A stretch of 64,000 nt of DNA from Romboutsia faecis (GTDB taxonomy: Bacteria; Bacillota; Clostridia; Peptostreptococcales; Peptostreptococcaceae): positions 496,001 to 560,000 of the forward strand of contig NZ_JACRWE010000003.1 in assembly GCF_014323405.1 (NCBI RefSeq), in the 5' to 3' direction. Positions 26,627 through 36,625 of the stretch are shown here, in pieces (the first letter of the stretch is position 1; each line of letters begins with the position of its first letter). The notes under the pieces were generated by a model. The model was not told the DNA's origin. It saw only the letters and a program-made list of their open reading frames with translations, and ran no database searches. A program made the position numbers and the translations under genes.

Positions 26627-26676
26627 ACTATGACTATATCCTAACGGAGGATGTGAGGGAGTATTATAGCCATAGT
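26627..26676. other. Branched stem-loop element, unassigned
   Basis: ACTATGACTATA pairs with TATAGCCATAGT (one mismatch) and encloses a second small hairpin ATCCT-AACGG-AGGAT. The 50-base element is markedly less A/T-rich than the surrounding intergenic DNA. It follows directly after the permease terminator and is not itself U-tailed, so it is not a second terminator. Confidence 0.4.
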
Positions 26677-26817
26677 TGGGTATTATGGTTTTAAGTTAGT
26701 CTTCTTATTTATAATAATATAACACTTATATGAATTTAATGTGTAATTATTATGAATACTACTTGAATTTAATACTTTATAGAGTTTTGTAAATGTTATT
26801 GTAATTTAATAATTTAT

Positions 26818-28101
26818 TTAGAATTTTATAGTAAATACAACCGAGTTTATTTTATTTCTTATGCTATATTCGAATCCGTGGCTCTTTAAAATTGTGCTTA
26901 CTATATATAACCCAAGCCCACTTCCTCCAGTCTTTCTAGAGCGTGATTTCTCTATCCTAAAGAATGGATTAAATACCTCTTCTAGATATTTTTTTTCTAT
27001 TGTTATACCTGAGTTTTCAACTTCTAAATAAGTTTTTATACCTCTTCCATTTTTCCTTTTATAAAGTCTTATTATTACAGTTTCTCCTTCCGGAGAGTAC
27101 TTTATTGCATTATTAATAATATTATTAATTGCCCTTGTTATTTTTTCTTCATCAGCAATTATAGCTATATTTGAATCTATATTTAAAACTGTTTTTAGAT
27201 TTTTGTCTTCAATTAGAAATATTTGTCTTTTAACAAGGTTATCTATAAGGTTACTTAAGTTTATATTTGTTAAATATAAATCTTGTTTTAATGTCTCACT
27301 CTTAGAAACCTCTATCATCTCATTGACTAGTTCTTTTAATTCTTGAGTACTTTCATATGATTTTCTAAGATATGTATCTCTATCCTTGTATTTTCCTATA
27401 TTGTAAATCATACCTTCTATCTGACCGCTTATTATAGTTATTGGTGTTTTTAATTCATGAGATATTGTCGCTATGAAATCTCTTCTCTTTTGTTCTTGTT
27501 CTCTTTCACTTTCGATTATTTTGATTAATGGCCTTGTAACAGTTGATGAATATATAAATGCTCCAATCATACCTACAAAAACTGCCACTAATAATATATA
27601 CGGCATAATCTTTCTAATAACCTGACTAGCTTCATCTATAGGTTGAAGTGGCATCATTATATCAAGTCTATATGGAGTATTTTTATCATTAGTAGATACA
27701 TGCGTTGACATAGTATACTCCTTAGCTATTTTACCTAATTTCAAAATATTTTTTGACTGATATTTATCAAATTTAAATAAAAAAATCTCATTCTTTCCAT
27801 ATACAACTCTTCCACTTGTATCACTTAATAAAATTGCTAAATTTTGTTTTTTTGCTATATCATAAAGATTATTTTCCAAATCTTTAGTATCATGGTAAGC
27901 AGCTTCTTGTATTAATGAACTTACCTCTTCATGTAAAGATTCTATTTTATATTTATGATAGTATGATGGCAGTAAATAATATAATATTAGATATATTATT
28001 AAAGCTAAGGCTATAAGTAATCCGCTTGTTATACAAAATAACTTATACTTTATACTTATATTCTCCCATTTATTCAATATCTTTTTCAAGCGTATAACCA
28101 A
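26818..28101 (-). CDS. Sensor histidine kinase
   Basis: A 427-residue membrane sensor kinase. TM1 is about 17-41 and TM2 about 168-188, framing an extracellular sensor of about 125 residues. The H-box ATISHELKTPITIISGQ near 216 carries the phospho-accepting histidine, and the N, D/F and G boxes follow (NNIINNAIKYSPEG, GGSGLGLYIVSTIL). The open frame overlaps the regulator gene by 32 bases and begins with TTG. A TTG four codons later (28089), with AAAGGG upstream, is an equally plausible start. It pairs with the response regulator upstream. Copper sensing is possible because copA is adjacent, but they are separated by a terminator. Confidence 0.9.
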   Translation of the reverse strand: MVIRLKKILNKWENISIKYKLFCITSGLLIALALIIYLILYYLLPSYYHKYKIESLHEEVSSLIQEAAYHDTKDLENNLYDIAKKQNLAILLSDTSGRVVYGKNEIFLFKFDKYQSKNILKLGKIAKEYTMSTHVSTNDKNTPYRLDIMMPLQPIDEASQVIRKIMPYILLVAVFVGMIGAFIYSSTVTRPLIKIIESEREQEQKRRDFIATISHELKTPITIISGQIEGMIYNIGKYKDRDTYLRKSYESTQELKELVNEMIEVSKSETLKQDLYLTNINLSNLIDNLVKRQIFLIEDKNLKTVLNIDSNIAIIADEEKITRAINNIINNAIKYSPEGETVIIRLYKRKNGRGIKTYLEVENSGITIEKKYLEEVFNPFFRIEKSRSRKTGGSGLGLYIVSTILKSHGFEYSIRNKINSVVFTIKF

Positions 28102-28744
28102 TCCCTTTAACAGTTTTTATATATGGCAATTCTATTTTTTTCCTTATGTTTTTAATATGCGCATCTACTATTCTAGTGTCTCCATAATAATCATAGCCCC
28201 ATATACTATCCAAAAGGCTTTCTCTTGTTATAACTTGAGGATATTTCTCAATCAAACTTTTTAAAATATTGAATTCCTTTAGCGTTAGTTCAACTATATT
28301 TCCATCTACATTTACAGTATATGTATTTAAATCTAATCTTAATTTCCCAAAGCTTAAATAATCATTACTTTCTGATGTAGTATTGCTTCTTCTTAGTACC
28401 GCTTCAACTCTTTTTATTAGTAAGTTAAAAGAAAAAGGCTTTGTTATATAATCATCACATTCTAATTCAAATCCTTTAACTTCATCATTTTCTTGGTTTA
28501 GTGCTGTTAAAAATATTATAGGTACACTGGATGTCTTTCTTATCATTTTACATGCAGAGTATCCATCTAAATTAGGCATCATTATATCTAAAATTATTAA
28601 ATCATAGTCATTTTTCTTAAAAAGCTGTATGCCCTCTAGACCATCACTTGCATAATCTACAGTATAATCTTCAGCTCTTAAAAACTCAACTATAAGTTCT
28701 TGAATATTTGCATCATCTTCAACAACTAATATGGATTTACTCAT
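28070..28744 (-). CDS. OmpR/PhoB-family response regulator
   Basis: A 224-residue two-component regulator. The receiver domain (1-120) has the phospho-acceptor Asp in DLIILDIMMPN near 52 and Lys in YITKPFS near 100. The winged-helix DNA-binding domain (about 130-224) has ELTLKEFNILKSL and TRESLLDSIWGYDYYGDTRIVDAHI. The frame is open further upstream, but GGAGGTG sits 7 bases before MSKSILVV, so the start is 28744. It is the first gene of the two-component unit, and the kinase start overlaps its end. It is separated from copA by a terminator. Confidence 0.95.
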   Translation of the reverse strand: MSKSILVVEDDANIQELIVEFLRAEDYTVDYASDGLEGIQLFKKNDYDLIILDIMMPNLDGYSACKMIRKTSSVPIIFLTALNQENDEVKGFELECDDYITKPFSFNLLIKRVEAVLRRSNTTSESNDYLSFGKLRLDLNTYTVNVDGNIVELTLKEFNILKSLIEKYPQVITRESLLDSIWGYDYYGDTRIVDAHIKNIRKKIELPYIKTVKGIGYTLEKDIE

Positions 28745-28837
28745 TCTAGCACCTCCTAGTATAATTATATACATATATTCTACACTATCTATATGAATTT
28801 TACATGAAATTTTATTTGAATAAATTACAGTAATAAA

Positions 28838-28874
28838 AAACACGTTATGGTAAAATTCTTCTCATAACGTGTTT
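28838..28874 (-). terminator. Terminator after copA
   Basis: AAACACGTTATG pairs perfectly with CATAACGTGTTT, followed on the minus strand by a T run, 12 bases past the copA stop. It separates copA from the two-component genes. Confidence 0.9.
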
Positions 28875-28885
28875 AATGAATTATA

Positions 28886-31375
28886 TTAGTTTAACTTAAA
28901 ATTCTTAAGTCTAAGTGCATTTGTCACTACTGATACAGAGCTTAAGCTCATTGCTGCGGCTGCTATCATTGGATTTAAAAGAGGCCCTCCAAATATATAT
29001 AAAAGTCCAGCAGCTACTGGTATTCCTATTGTATTATATCCAAATGCCCAAAATAAATTTTGTTTAATATTTTTAATTGTCGCATTACTTAATTTTATCG
29101 CATTAGGTACATCCATTAGGTCACTTCTCATTAAAACTATATCTGCAGATTCCATAGCTACATCTGTACCACTTCCTATAGCAATTCCTATATCTGCCTT
29201 AGCCAACGCTGGAGCATCATTAATTCCATCTCCAACCATTGCAACAAAGTTACCTTTTTTCTGCAGTTTTTCTACTTCTTGAGATTTATCTTCTGGTAAT
29301 ACTTCTGCAAGAACTATATCTATTCCAACTTGTGATGCTATTGCATTAGCAGTTTTCTTGTTATCACCAGTAACCATTGCTACCTTTATACCCATTTGAT
29401 GTAATATTTCTATAGCCCTTTTGCTACTTTCTTTTACAACATCTGCTACTGCTATAATTCCACCTATATTATTATCTATTGCAATATACATAGGTGTTTT
29501 GCCTTCTCTTGCTAATTCATCAGATTTATCTTCTAAGTTTAGTAAACTTATATTTCTTTCATTCATAAGTTTTCTATTACCTAATAATATATTTTTATTA
29601 TTAATTATAACTTCTATACCATAACCTGGAATAGCTTTAAAATTTTCTAAATTTTTAAAGTCAATTTCTTTTTCTATACCACATCTGACTATAGCTTCAC
29701 CTAGAGGATGTTCAGATTTTTTTTCTGCGCTAGCTGCTATTTCTAATAAATATCTTTCTTCGATACCTTCACTTGTTATTATATCTGTAACTTTAGGCTT
29801 ACCTTCTGTTATTGTTCCAGTCTTATCAAATATTATTGTGTTTATTTTATGTGATAATTCTAATGCTTCTCCACTTTTTATAAGTATTCCATTTTCAGCA
29901 CCTTTACCTGTTCCTACCATTATAGCTGTAGGTGTTGCAAGGCCAAGTGCACAAGGACAAGCAATAACTAAAATTGATATAAATATAGTAAGTACGAAAA
30001 CAATATCCTTTCCTCCAAATATCCACCATAATAAAGCTGAAACTACTGCTATAGTCATTACAATAGGAACAAAATATCCTGATACAGTATCTGCAAGCTT
30101 TGCAATAGGCGCTTTTGTTCCTTGAGCATCTTCTACTAACTTAACAATTTGGGCAAGTGCTGTATTACTGCCTACTTTTTCTGCTTTAAACTTAATACTA
30201 CCATTTTTATTTATACTTGCTCCAGTAACCTTTGATCCTACAGTTTTTTCTACAGGGATACTTTCTCCTGTAAGCATAGATTCATCAACAGATGTATTTC
30301 CTTCTATTACTATACCATCTACAGGTATCTTTTCTCCTGGCTTAACTAAAATAATATCTCCCACCATAACTTCATCTATTGGGGTTTCAACTTCACTTCC
30401 ATTAATTATTAAAATTGCTGTTTTGGGTTGAAGTCCCATAAGCTTTTTAATTGCCTCTGAAGTTTTTCCTTTTGATCTTGATTCAAAGTATTTTCCTAGT
30501 AATATAAGTGCAATTATTATACCTGCACTTTCATAGTATAATTGGTGATGATGCATACCTGTGATACTACCATTAGCTATTTGAATAGTTGTGTATACAC
30601 TATATAAAAATGCTGCACTTGTACCTATAGCTACTAAAGTATCCATATTGGGACTTTTAGAAAATAAAGATTTGAATCCATGTACATAAAATTTATATCC
30701 TGCTCCCATTACAGGTATTACTAATAGTAATTGTATAAGTGCATAGTTTATTGTATTTGTCATTGGATTTAATATTTCAGGTAATGCCCATGGCCCAAAA
30801 GGTTTTGGTATCATTGGCCCCATTGCTATATAGAATAAAGGTATTGCAAATACAGTTGCTATGATAAATTTCGTAAATAAAGTTTTCATTTCTTTCTCTT
30901 TTTTTAACTTATCTTCATCAACATTTATCTTTTTTTGCTCTTCTATAGGTTTATATCCTGATTTTTCAATTGCAGCTTTTATCTGAGATAATTTTACTTT
31001 AGCTGGATTATATATTATATTGGCTTTATCAGTTGCTATATTGACGCTAATAGATTCCACTCCCTCAAGTTTCTTGCCTACTCTTTCGACAGCTTTTGCA
31101 CAAGCTGCACAAGTCATTCCTTCTATTTTAAGTTCAATGACTTTATTGTCTTCTTCAACTTCAACCCCATATCCAGCTTTTTCAATTGCACTTTTTATGT
31201 CATCAAATTTAACCTTTGAATTATCATAAGATATATTTAGTTTTTCTGTGGCTATATTTACATTTTGTTCTTCTACTCCATCTAACTTTTTTACTACTCT
31301 CTCTACTGCCTTTGCACAAGCTGCACAGGTCATTCCGGTTATCTTGTATGTTTCATTTATTTTATTAGAATCCAT
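28886..31375 (-). CDS. copA: Copper-translocating P-type ATPase
   Basis: An 829-residue P1B-type ATPase that exports Cu(I). Two N-terminal heavy-metal-binding domains carry GMTCAACA at residue 14 and again near 88. Eight membrane helices follow, including the CPC ion site in [13 protein letters not shown]. The catalytic core has phosphorylation motif DKTGTITEG, the actuator TGES, HP in SEHPLGEA, and [14 protein letters not shown] precedes the ATG. A CsoR-like palindrome covers the promoter region about 30-50 bases upstream. No copZ or csoR gene is adjacent. The two HMA domains may partly replace the chaperone. Confidence 0.97.
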   Translation of the reverse strand: MDSNKINETYKITGMTCAACAKAVERVVKKLDGVEEQNVNIATEKLNISYDNSKVKFDDIKSAIEKAGYGVEVEEDNKVIELKIEGMTCAACAKAVERVGKKLEGVESISVNIATDKANIIYNPAKVKLSQIKAAIEKSGYKPIEEQKKINVDEDKLKKEKEMKTLFTKFIIATVFAIPLFYIAMGPMIPKPFGPWALPEILNPMTNTINYALIQLLLVIPVMGAGYKFYVHGFKSLFSKSPNMDTLVAIGTSAAFLYSVYTTIQIANGSITGMHHHQLYYESAGIIIALILLGKYFESRSKGKTSEAIKKLMGLQPKTAILIINGSEVETPIDEVMVGDIILVKPGEKIPVDGIVIEGNTSVDESMLTGESIPVEKTVGSKVTGASINKNGSIKFKAEKVGSNTALAQIVKLVEDAQGTKAPIAKLADTVSGYFVPIVMTIAVVSALLWWIFGGKDIVFVLTIFISILVIACPCALGLATPTAIMVGTGKGAENGILIKSGEALELSHKINTIIFDKTGTITEGKPKVTDIITSEGIEERYLLEIAASAEKKSEHPLGEAIVRCGIEKEIDFKNLENFKAIPGYGIEVIINNKNILLGNRKLMNERNISLLNLEDKSDELAREGKTPMYIAIDNNIGGIIAVADVVKESSKRAIEILHQMGIKVAMVTGDNKKTANAIASQVGIDIVLAEVLPEDKSQEVEKLQKKGNFVAMVGDGINDAPALAKADIGIAIGSGTDVAMESADIVLMRSDLMDVPNAIKLSNATIKNIKQNLFWAFGYNTIGIPVAAGLLYIFGGPLLNPMIAAAAMSLSSVSVVTNALRLKNFKLN

Positions 31376-31405
31376 ATGTTTCTCCTTTCATATCTTTATG
31401 ATCTT

Positions 31406-31424
31406 TATACCCTATAAGGGTATA
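31406..31424. promoter_or_regulatory. CsoR-like operator of copA
   Basis: TATACCCTATAAGGGTATA is a near-perfect palindrome matching the CsoR box pattern TACCC-N-GGGTA found before copper export genes. It is 31-49 bases upstream of the copA start, in the place where a repressor would block the promoter. A csoR gene is not in this window. Confidence 0.65.
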
Positions 31425-31560
31425 TTAAAACACTTTATTCCAAAAATCAATTAAATCATGGCTTTAATTTAAATTTTATCCATTCAATATTTTTCTACTC
31501 ATATATTTTACCTCGAAGATTATTTCACTAAGGTATCTACCTTCTTAAAAAGTATGAAAA

Positions 31561-31602
31561 AAACTAGCTCAAAAGATAATTCCTTATCATTTAAGCTAGT
31601 TT
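31561..31602 (-). terminator. Terminator after the 44-aa basic protein gene
   Basis: AAACTAGCT with AGCTAGTTT, extended inward by further A/T pairs (GATAA / TTATC), lies 13 bases past the stop and is followed by TTTTTTC on the minus strand. Confidence 0.85.
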
Positions 31603-31614
31603 CATTTTAGAACT

Positions 31615-31749
31615 TTATAATTTAGATATTAATTTGTCTATTAATTTTTTTTTCACATCTTGAATTAAATCTTTATTTGAATTAGTTTTTGTATTATTAC
31701 CTTTTTTATTTGAGCCCTTAGTTGAAGTTGACTTTTTCTTTCTTCCCAT
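31615..31749 (-). CDS. Small lysine-rich protein, 44 aa
   Basis: An unannotated short gene between copA and the M16 protease. It has an ATG at 31749 with a perfect GGAGG site, 44 codons, a stop and then a terminator. The product begins MGRKKKSTSTKGSNKKG and ends with a helix rich in Lys and Leu (DLIQDVKKKLIDKLISKL). It is strongly basic, with no signal peptide. Candidates include a nucleic-acid- or ribosome-associated peptide. No family is recognised. Confidence 0.65.
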   Translation of the reverse strand: MGRKKKSTSTKGSNKKGNNTKTNSNKDLIQDVKKKLIDKLISKL

Positions 31750-31858
31750 ATTCAAACCTCCATAATAATATATTTATTACTATATAATTATGAAATTCAA
31801 CTCCAAAAGTAGACAATTATTTTAAAAATAAAAAAAATATATACTAATTAATTTACAA

Positions 31859-34786
31859 TTATTTTAATACATTTATTAGATTGTTAAATATATCTTTATT
31901 TTCTTTAATATCTTTTTCATTTCCAACTACAGTTAAGTAATCTTGACTCATAATCTTTCTTACTATTTCTGAATATCCTTTAATATCTTCTACCTTTGTA
32001 TTTAATACCTCAGCTCTTTCTTTTTCTCTATCTTCCTTAGTTATATTTCTTATATACATAGAAACGGCTTTTATACCTTTATAATAAGGCATAAGCGGAC
32101 TCTCTAAATTACTTATAGTTCCTATTATATATTTAGTCATTTCTCTATCTGATATATCAAATTTTTCTAGGTAACTAGAAGCCCCATCATAAGCGTTAAG
32201 TGTATTTAATAAATTTGGATCTCTATATGATACAAATATAAGACTACCTTCTCTACTTATATTACTCATTGCACCATAAGCCCCACCTTTTACTCTTACG
32301 TTATTCCATAAATAATCATATCCTAGTATTGTTTTTAATACTAACATACTACCACTATAATCATAACCTAATTCTCTATAGTTATAACCTTTAGCTACAT
32401 ATTGAACATTTGCAGGAGTCATTAATCCTTCATTTTTTTGTTCTTTAGTAAATTTATACTCATAATTATCTAATTTGTTATTACATAATACATTTGTTAC
32501 TTTATTTATATTTTCTTTTAATAATTCTAACTCTTTTTCTTCACCAGTAATAGCTATCGTTAAATTATTCTTATTAAATACTATTTTTTGAATTTCATAT
32601 AACTTTGATTTTATATTTTCAAATTCTGAGTCATAATTTTTTTCTATATTTTTTAAGAACTCATAATAATCATATCCAGATATTTTTTGTAAGTAAGAAG
32701 CAACTGGTGAGAAATAAGAACTAAGTCTACTATTTGCAACTTGATGTCCAGATTGCATTAAGTTCATTTCAATTCTTGAAATTAACTCTCTTATTATCTC
32801 TCTTATTCTCTTACTGTCTTCAAATAATGAGTTCTCTATTATTTCTGAAAGTAAATCCAGTGATTTTCCAACCTTATCGTTCATAACCTTTATATGAGAT
32901 TCTATAAATGGATAAAATTTAGTTATATCCTTGTCATTTGAATAAACTTGATTCTTAAAGAATAAATCTCCAGTATTTATAAGTATTTCATTAGATAATT
33001 CTTTGTAGTCATAATTTTTTGTATCTACTTTTCCTAACAAGTTTCCTATTAAGCTAAAATATGGTATATCTTCTTCCTTTATACATCTTCCATAAAACAT
33101 AAAGTTTAAGTAAGAAATATTACTTGTGAACACATTATAATGAAGTAATTCTATATCATCATACTTAACTTCTTCAATTTTTAAATTTTCTACATCTTTT
33201 CCTATATCATCTATGGATAACATTGGTATTGTCTCTAATACTTCTTGTGAATCAGGAGTACTTTGACGTAATACTAGATTTTTAGTTTCATCTACAATTT
33301 TATCTAATTCTTTATCACTTAAACTTTCTTTATAAGATTTAAGTTTTTCTTTTAATTCTAATTCATCTTTTTCAGCTAGACCTTTCTCCGGCTTTAAAAT
33401 AAGTAGTGAAGAATGTGTGTTGTTTAAAATATACTTTTCTATAAGCTTTTCAAAATAATTGCTTGTAAGAGCCTTTTTAACATTTTCTATAGCTTTTTCA
33501 TATCTTATATGCATAAGTGGATCTCCACCATATAACCAGCTATCCATAGCATTCATATAATAAATAAGACCCTTTGGATAACTTCCTGTATCCCCTTCTC
33601 TTAGCTTAAACTCAAATGTATTTATACAACCTTCTATTAACTTCTTATCTATTCCATTCTTTACAAGATCATTTAAAGTATCAAATACTATTGTCTTAAA
33701 TTCTTCTTTTTTATCTACTTCACTGTTTTTTACTATTATACTAAATACTGGTTGAAGTATACCATTATCAAAACTACCGAATACATCTTTTCCTACTTGT
33801 GCATCTATTAATGCCTTTTTAAGTGGAGCTCCTTCTGTTTCTAACAATAAATACTCAAGAATATTTAAATCCGTATATACTTCGTCCTCAGTAGATCTTC
33901 CGGTTACAAAGTTTAAAGCTAAGAAAGTTTTTTCACTTTCTTCATCTTCATTTGAAATAGAATATGAATAACTTATCTCTTTCATTTCACTATAAGGCTC
34001 TTGCACTTTAATATCTGCATCTACTTCAATTTTATCAAAATTAGATAAGTAGTTATCATTTATAAACGCAAGTTCTTTATCTAAGTCTCCATCTCCATAT
34101 AAGAATATATAACTATTTGATGGATGATAGTATTTTTTATGAGTTCCTATAAATTGTTCATATGTTAAATTAGGTATATCATGAGGATCTCCACCGGATT
34201 CATTATAATAAGTATTATCTGGGAATAGAGTCTGTTGTATTCTTCTTAAAAGTATTCCCTCTGGAGAAGAAAATGCCCCCTTCATCTCATTATATACTAC
34301 ACCCTTATATGTCAAATCTTCATTCTTATCTTCAAGATCATAATGCCAACCTTCTTGCATAAGTATTTCTTTAGTATTATATATATTGGGATAAAATACT
34401 GCATCTAAGTATACATCCATTAAATTAAAAAAGTCTTTCTCATTTTGACTTGCTACTGGATATATAGTTTTATCTGGATATGTCATAGCATTTAAAAATG
34501 TATTTAAAGATCCCTTTACCAATTCAACAAAAGGCTCTTTAGTAGGGAACTTTCTTGAACCACATAAAACACTATGTTCTAATATGTGCATTACACCTGT
34601 ACTATCACTTGGTGGTGTTTTAAATCCTATGGAAAATACTTTATTATCATCGTCATTTTCCATATGTAAAAGTCTTGCTCCTGTTTTTTCATGTTCAAAA
34701 ATTCTAGCATTAGAATTAACTTCTTTTATATATTCTTCATCTTTTAAAATAAAACCATTATATATTTTGCCTATTTTATATTCCAT
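31859..34786 (-). CDS. M16C insulinase-family metalloprotease (PreP-like)
   Basis: A 975-residue zinc peptidase of the presequence-protease type: two M16 halves forming a closed chamber that degrades unfolded peptides. The inverted zinc motif HILEH is at 67-71, with the distal glutamate in the following EMKG region near 165. A coiled linker lies around 480-520. The second half (about 540-960) lacks a zinc motif, as is normal, and supplies the Arg/Tyr pair in the KGGAYGAM region near 838. The ATG follows AGGAGG. It has no signal peptide and is probably cytoplasmic. It is monocistronic. Confidence 0.92.
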   Translation of the reverse strand: MEYKIGKIYNGFILKDEEYIKEVNSNARIFEHEKTGARLLHMENDDDNKVFSIGFKTPPSDSTGVMHILEHSVLCGSRKFPTKEPFVELVKGSLNTFLNAMTYPDKTIYPVASQNEKDFFNLMDVYLDAVFYPNIYNTKEILMQEGWHYDLEDKNEDLTYKGVVYNEMKGAFSSPEGILLRRIQQTLFPDNTYYNESGGDPHDIPNLTYEQFIGTHKKYYHPSNSYIFLYGDGDLDKELAFINDNYLSNFDKIEVDADIKVQEPYSEMKEISYSYSISNEDEESEKTFLALNFVTGRSTEDEVYTDLNILEYLLLETEGAPLKKALIDAQVGKDVFGSFDNGILQPVFSIIVKNSEVDKKEEFKTIVFDTLNDLVKNGIDKKLIEGCINTFEFKLREGDTGSYPKGLIYYMNAMDSWLYGGDPLMHIRYEKAIENVKKALTSNYFEKLIEKYILNNTHSSLLILKPEKGLAEKDELELKEKLKSYKESLSDKELDKIVDETKNLVLRQSTPDSQEVLETIPMLSIDDIGKDVENLKIEEVKYDDIELLHYNVFTSNISYLNFMFYGRCIKEEDIPYFSLIGNLLGKVDTKNYDYKELSNEILINTGDLFFKNQVYSNDKDITKFYPFIESHIKVMNDKVGKSLDLLSEIIENSLFEDSKRIREIIRELISRIEMNLMQSGHQVANSRLSSYFSPVASYLQKISGYDYYEFLKNIEKNYDSEFENIKSKLYEIQKIVFNKNNLTIAITGEEKELELLKENINKVTNVLCNNKLDNYEYKFTKEQKNEGLMTPANVQYVAKGYNYRELGYDYSGSMLVLKTILGYDYLWNNVRVKGGAYGAMSNISREGSLIFVSYRDPNLLNTLNAYDGASSYLEKFDISDREMTKYIIGTISNLESPLMPYYKGIKAVSMYIRNITKEDREKERAEVLNTKVEDIKGYSEIVRKIMSQDYLTVVGNEKDIKENKDIFNNLINVLK

Positions 34787-35002
34787 TTTTACCTCCTACT
34801 TTTGTTTGTATATATATTTTCCTATATTTATATTATAGTTATACCCTATTTTTTGGTAAACCTTTAATTATTTATTTATATTTTTAAAAATAAGTTTCTA
34901 CTTACTAAATTAATAAATTGTATCAGTACAATATATATTGTTTTATATAATATTATTACATATAATTAAATTATTAATTCGCTTATAATAAGGAGGGGTT
35001 TT

Positions 35003-35509
35003 ATGAATAATCAAACTAAAAAGGTTGTTTTAAATGGACTTATGATTGCTTTAGTTTGTATTGCTACAATGGCTATACAAATTCCAATTCCTGGTACAAA
35101 TGGATATGTTAATATAGGTGATTCAGTTATATTTATATCCTCTATTTTATTTGGTCCAATATCAGGTATGTTAGCTGGGGGAATAGGTTCTGCTCTTGCG
35201 GACTTACTTAGTGGATATACTCATTGGGCGCTATTTACGTTAGTAATAAAAGGATGTGAGGGTTATATTGTTGGTTTAATTCTAACAAAAAGTAATACAA
35301 TTTTAAAAAACACATCAGGTGTTCTAATAGGCATGGTATTTATGGTGTTTGGTTACTTTATTGCTGGTTCAATTTTAGAAGGAAGTTTTATTGTCGCAGC
35401 TAGGTCTATACCCTCTAATATAATTCAGGGGACTGTAAGTATCGTTTTAGCAATACCTTTGTCACATTCTTTAAGTAACGTCAAGTATGTAAAATCATTA
35501 AAGATATAA
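35003..35509 (+). CDS. ECF transporter S component
   Basis: A 168-residue substrate-binding membrane subunit for an energy-coupling-factor vitamin transporter. It has six short helices and the family start (VVLNGLMIALVCIATMAIQIPIPGTNGYVNIGDSVIFISSILFGP) with AGGIGSALADLLSGY (about 55-70). The energising EcfA/EcfT genes are not in the window. The protein most resembles the ECF-type riboflavin/unspecified S-component family (PF07155). The vitamin is not readable. The 215-base upstream region shows no riboswitch. AAGGAGGGG precedes the ATG. Confidence 0.85.
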   Translation: MNNQTKKVVLNGLMIALVCIATMAIQIPIPGTNGYVNIGDSVIFISSILFGPISGMLAGGIGSALADLLSGYTHWALFTLVIKGCEGYIVGLILTKSNTILKNTSGVLIGMVFMVFGYFIAGSILEGSFIVAARSIPSNIIQGTVSIVLAIPLSHSLSNVKYVKSLKI

Positions 35510-35523
35510 AAATGTTTTAATAA

Positions 35524-35570
35524 AAAAGCTAGGTAAAATTCCAAATCTACAGGAATCTTACCTAGCTTTT
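35524..35570. terminator. Bidirectional terminator
   Basis: AAAAGCTAGGTAA pairs with TTACCTAGCTTTT, with inner AATTCC/GGAAT pairing. It sits between the convergent ECF S gene and the 181-residue gene. Confidence 0.9.
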
Positions 35571-35577
35571 ATTTAAT

Positions 35578-36123
35578 CTAAAATTTTGATTTAATAATTG
35601 TATTTACTATTGTATTTAAATTATCCTTAACTCTAAATTTTGTATATACAGGAACAATAAAATTAATTTTTCTTCTTAATTCGCTTCCATTTTCTTGTAT
35701 ACTCTTACTTAAACTTATATATTTATTTATAAAATCCTTATCTTCATTTGTAAAATCATTTACATCCTTTATTAAAAGATCTCCAAGATTTTCTGATATA
35801 TTTATCATAGATCCATCTATTGTACTGAGATGCTTTCTTAAAAGGTTTGTATTTAAAGAATAATTTCTACAGTTTAATAAAAAGCCTCTCAGGTTATCCC
35901 AATCTTCTTTTACTTTATAAATTACTTTATTTTTAAAATCATTGTCTTTTTTTCCATCTGCTATATCGCTTAAATTACTGTTGTAATCTCCTACATTCAT
36001 CAAACATTGAGATTCATAAGTAAATACATCTTTTAAATTTTTAGAAAAAGATATGTTAAAAGCAACAGATATTAGAAGTAATATTATTAGCATGTACATA
36101 ATACTATTTTTGGACCTACTCAT
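35578..36123 (-). CDS. Membrane-anchored hypothetical protein, 181 aa
   Basis: The protein has an uncleaved N-terminal anchor (about residues 8-25) and an extracellular helical domain of about 150 residues (LSDIADGKKDNDFKNKVIYK ... RKHLSTIDGSMINISENL). The pattern of helices with few loops resembles sensor-like or chemotaxis-type four-helix bundles without a signalling module. No enzyme motifs are visible. GGAGAG precedes the ATG. It is convergent with the ECF gene and sits next to the HsmA-like gene, 106 bases away with no clear terminator. Its function is unknown. Confidence 0.75.
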   Translation of the reverse strand: MSRSKNSIMYMLIILLLISVAFNISFSKNLKDVFTYESQCLMNVGDYNSNLSDIADGKKDNDFKNKVIYKVKEDWDNLRGFLLNCRNYSLNTNLLRKHLSTIDGSMINISENLGDLLIKDVNDFTNEDKDFINKYISLSKSIQENGSELRRKINFIVPVYTKFRVKDNLNTIVNTIIKSKF

Positions 36124-36229
36124 ATTGTTCTCTCCTTTAAATGTTAGTATTATTATATTATGCTTTTTTTTGAATTCTATAATTTAAATCTGCAGTGGTA
36201 AACATAGTAAAAATACTCTATCTATTAAA

Positions 36230-36625
36230 TTATTTACCCATGCCTATCATCATCCCAATAATATATGGAACTAACCATATAATCCAAACAATTATACTAA
36301 ACTTATGGAATGTCTCTTTTTTCTTTTCATCATTTTTATATAATACCCATGTTGCCCATACTGCATGAAATAGCATCAATATAATTGCTAAAAATCCTGT
36401 TAATCCATGCAAAGTTTGTGTTGCTACATTCATAACCTCTACACCAGATTTAGCAATTTTGCCCATTGTAAGAGTTCCTGTTGTATCACATAATAAACCT
36501 AACCAAAATATGACAACATGATTTTTATTTAGACTTTTAGCTCGTCTTTCGCCAAATACACCAATTGTATAAAATACTAATGCTAATGTTATTGTTACTA
36601 TTGCAAATATTAAAGTACTATCCAT
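36230..36625 (-). CDS. hsmA: HsmA-like heme-associated membrane protein
   Basis: A 131-residue protein with four membrane helices. It matches the pattern of the TIGR03987/HsmA family (LALVFYTIGVFGERRAKSLN, FWLGLLCDTTGTLTMGKIA, TLHGLTGFLAIILMLFHAVWA). In C. difficile HsmA binds heme and, with the repressor HsmR, protects from heme and oxidative stress. Histidines in the helix region (LHGLTG, LFHAVW) are candidate heme ligands. The start overlaps the MarR-type gene by 8 bases, and GGAGAG precedes it. The operon has a third membrane gene in front. The name rests on remembered family features and should be confirmed. Confidence 0.75.
   Translation of the reverse strand: MDSTLIFAIVTITLALVFYTIGVFGERRAKSLNKNHVVIFWLGLLCDTTGTLTMGKIAKSGVEVMNVATQTLHGLTGFLAIILMLFHAVWATWVLYKNDEKKKETFHKFSIIVWIIWLVPYIIGMMIGMGK

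Noticed and set aside
26866..26884. tRNA-like TTCGAATCC word
   Set aside because: It lies inside the histidine kinase gene, with no acceptor stem, D arm or anticodon arm around it. No tRNA gene was found elsewhere.
28070..31375. Two-component system as the copper sensor of copA
   Set aside because: A terminator separates the units, copA has its own CsoR-like palindrome, and the kinase sensor domain shows no copper-binding motif.
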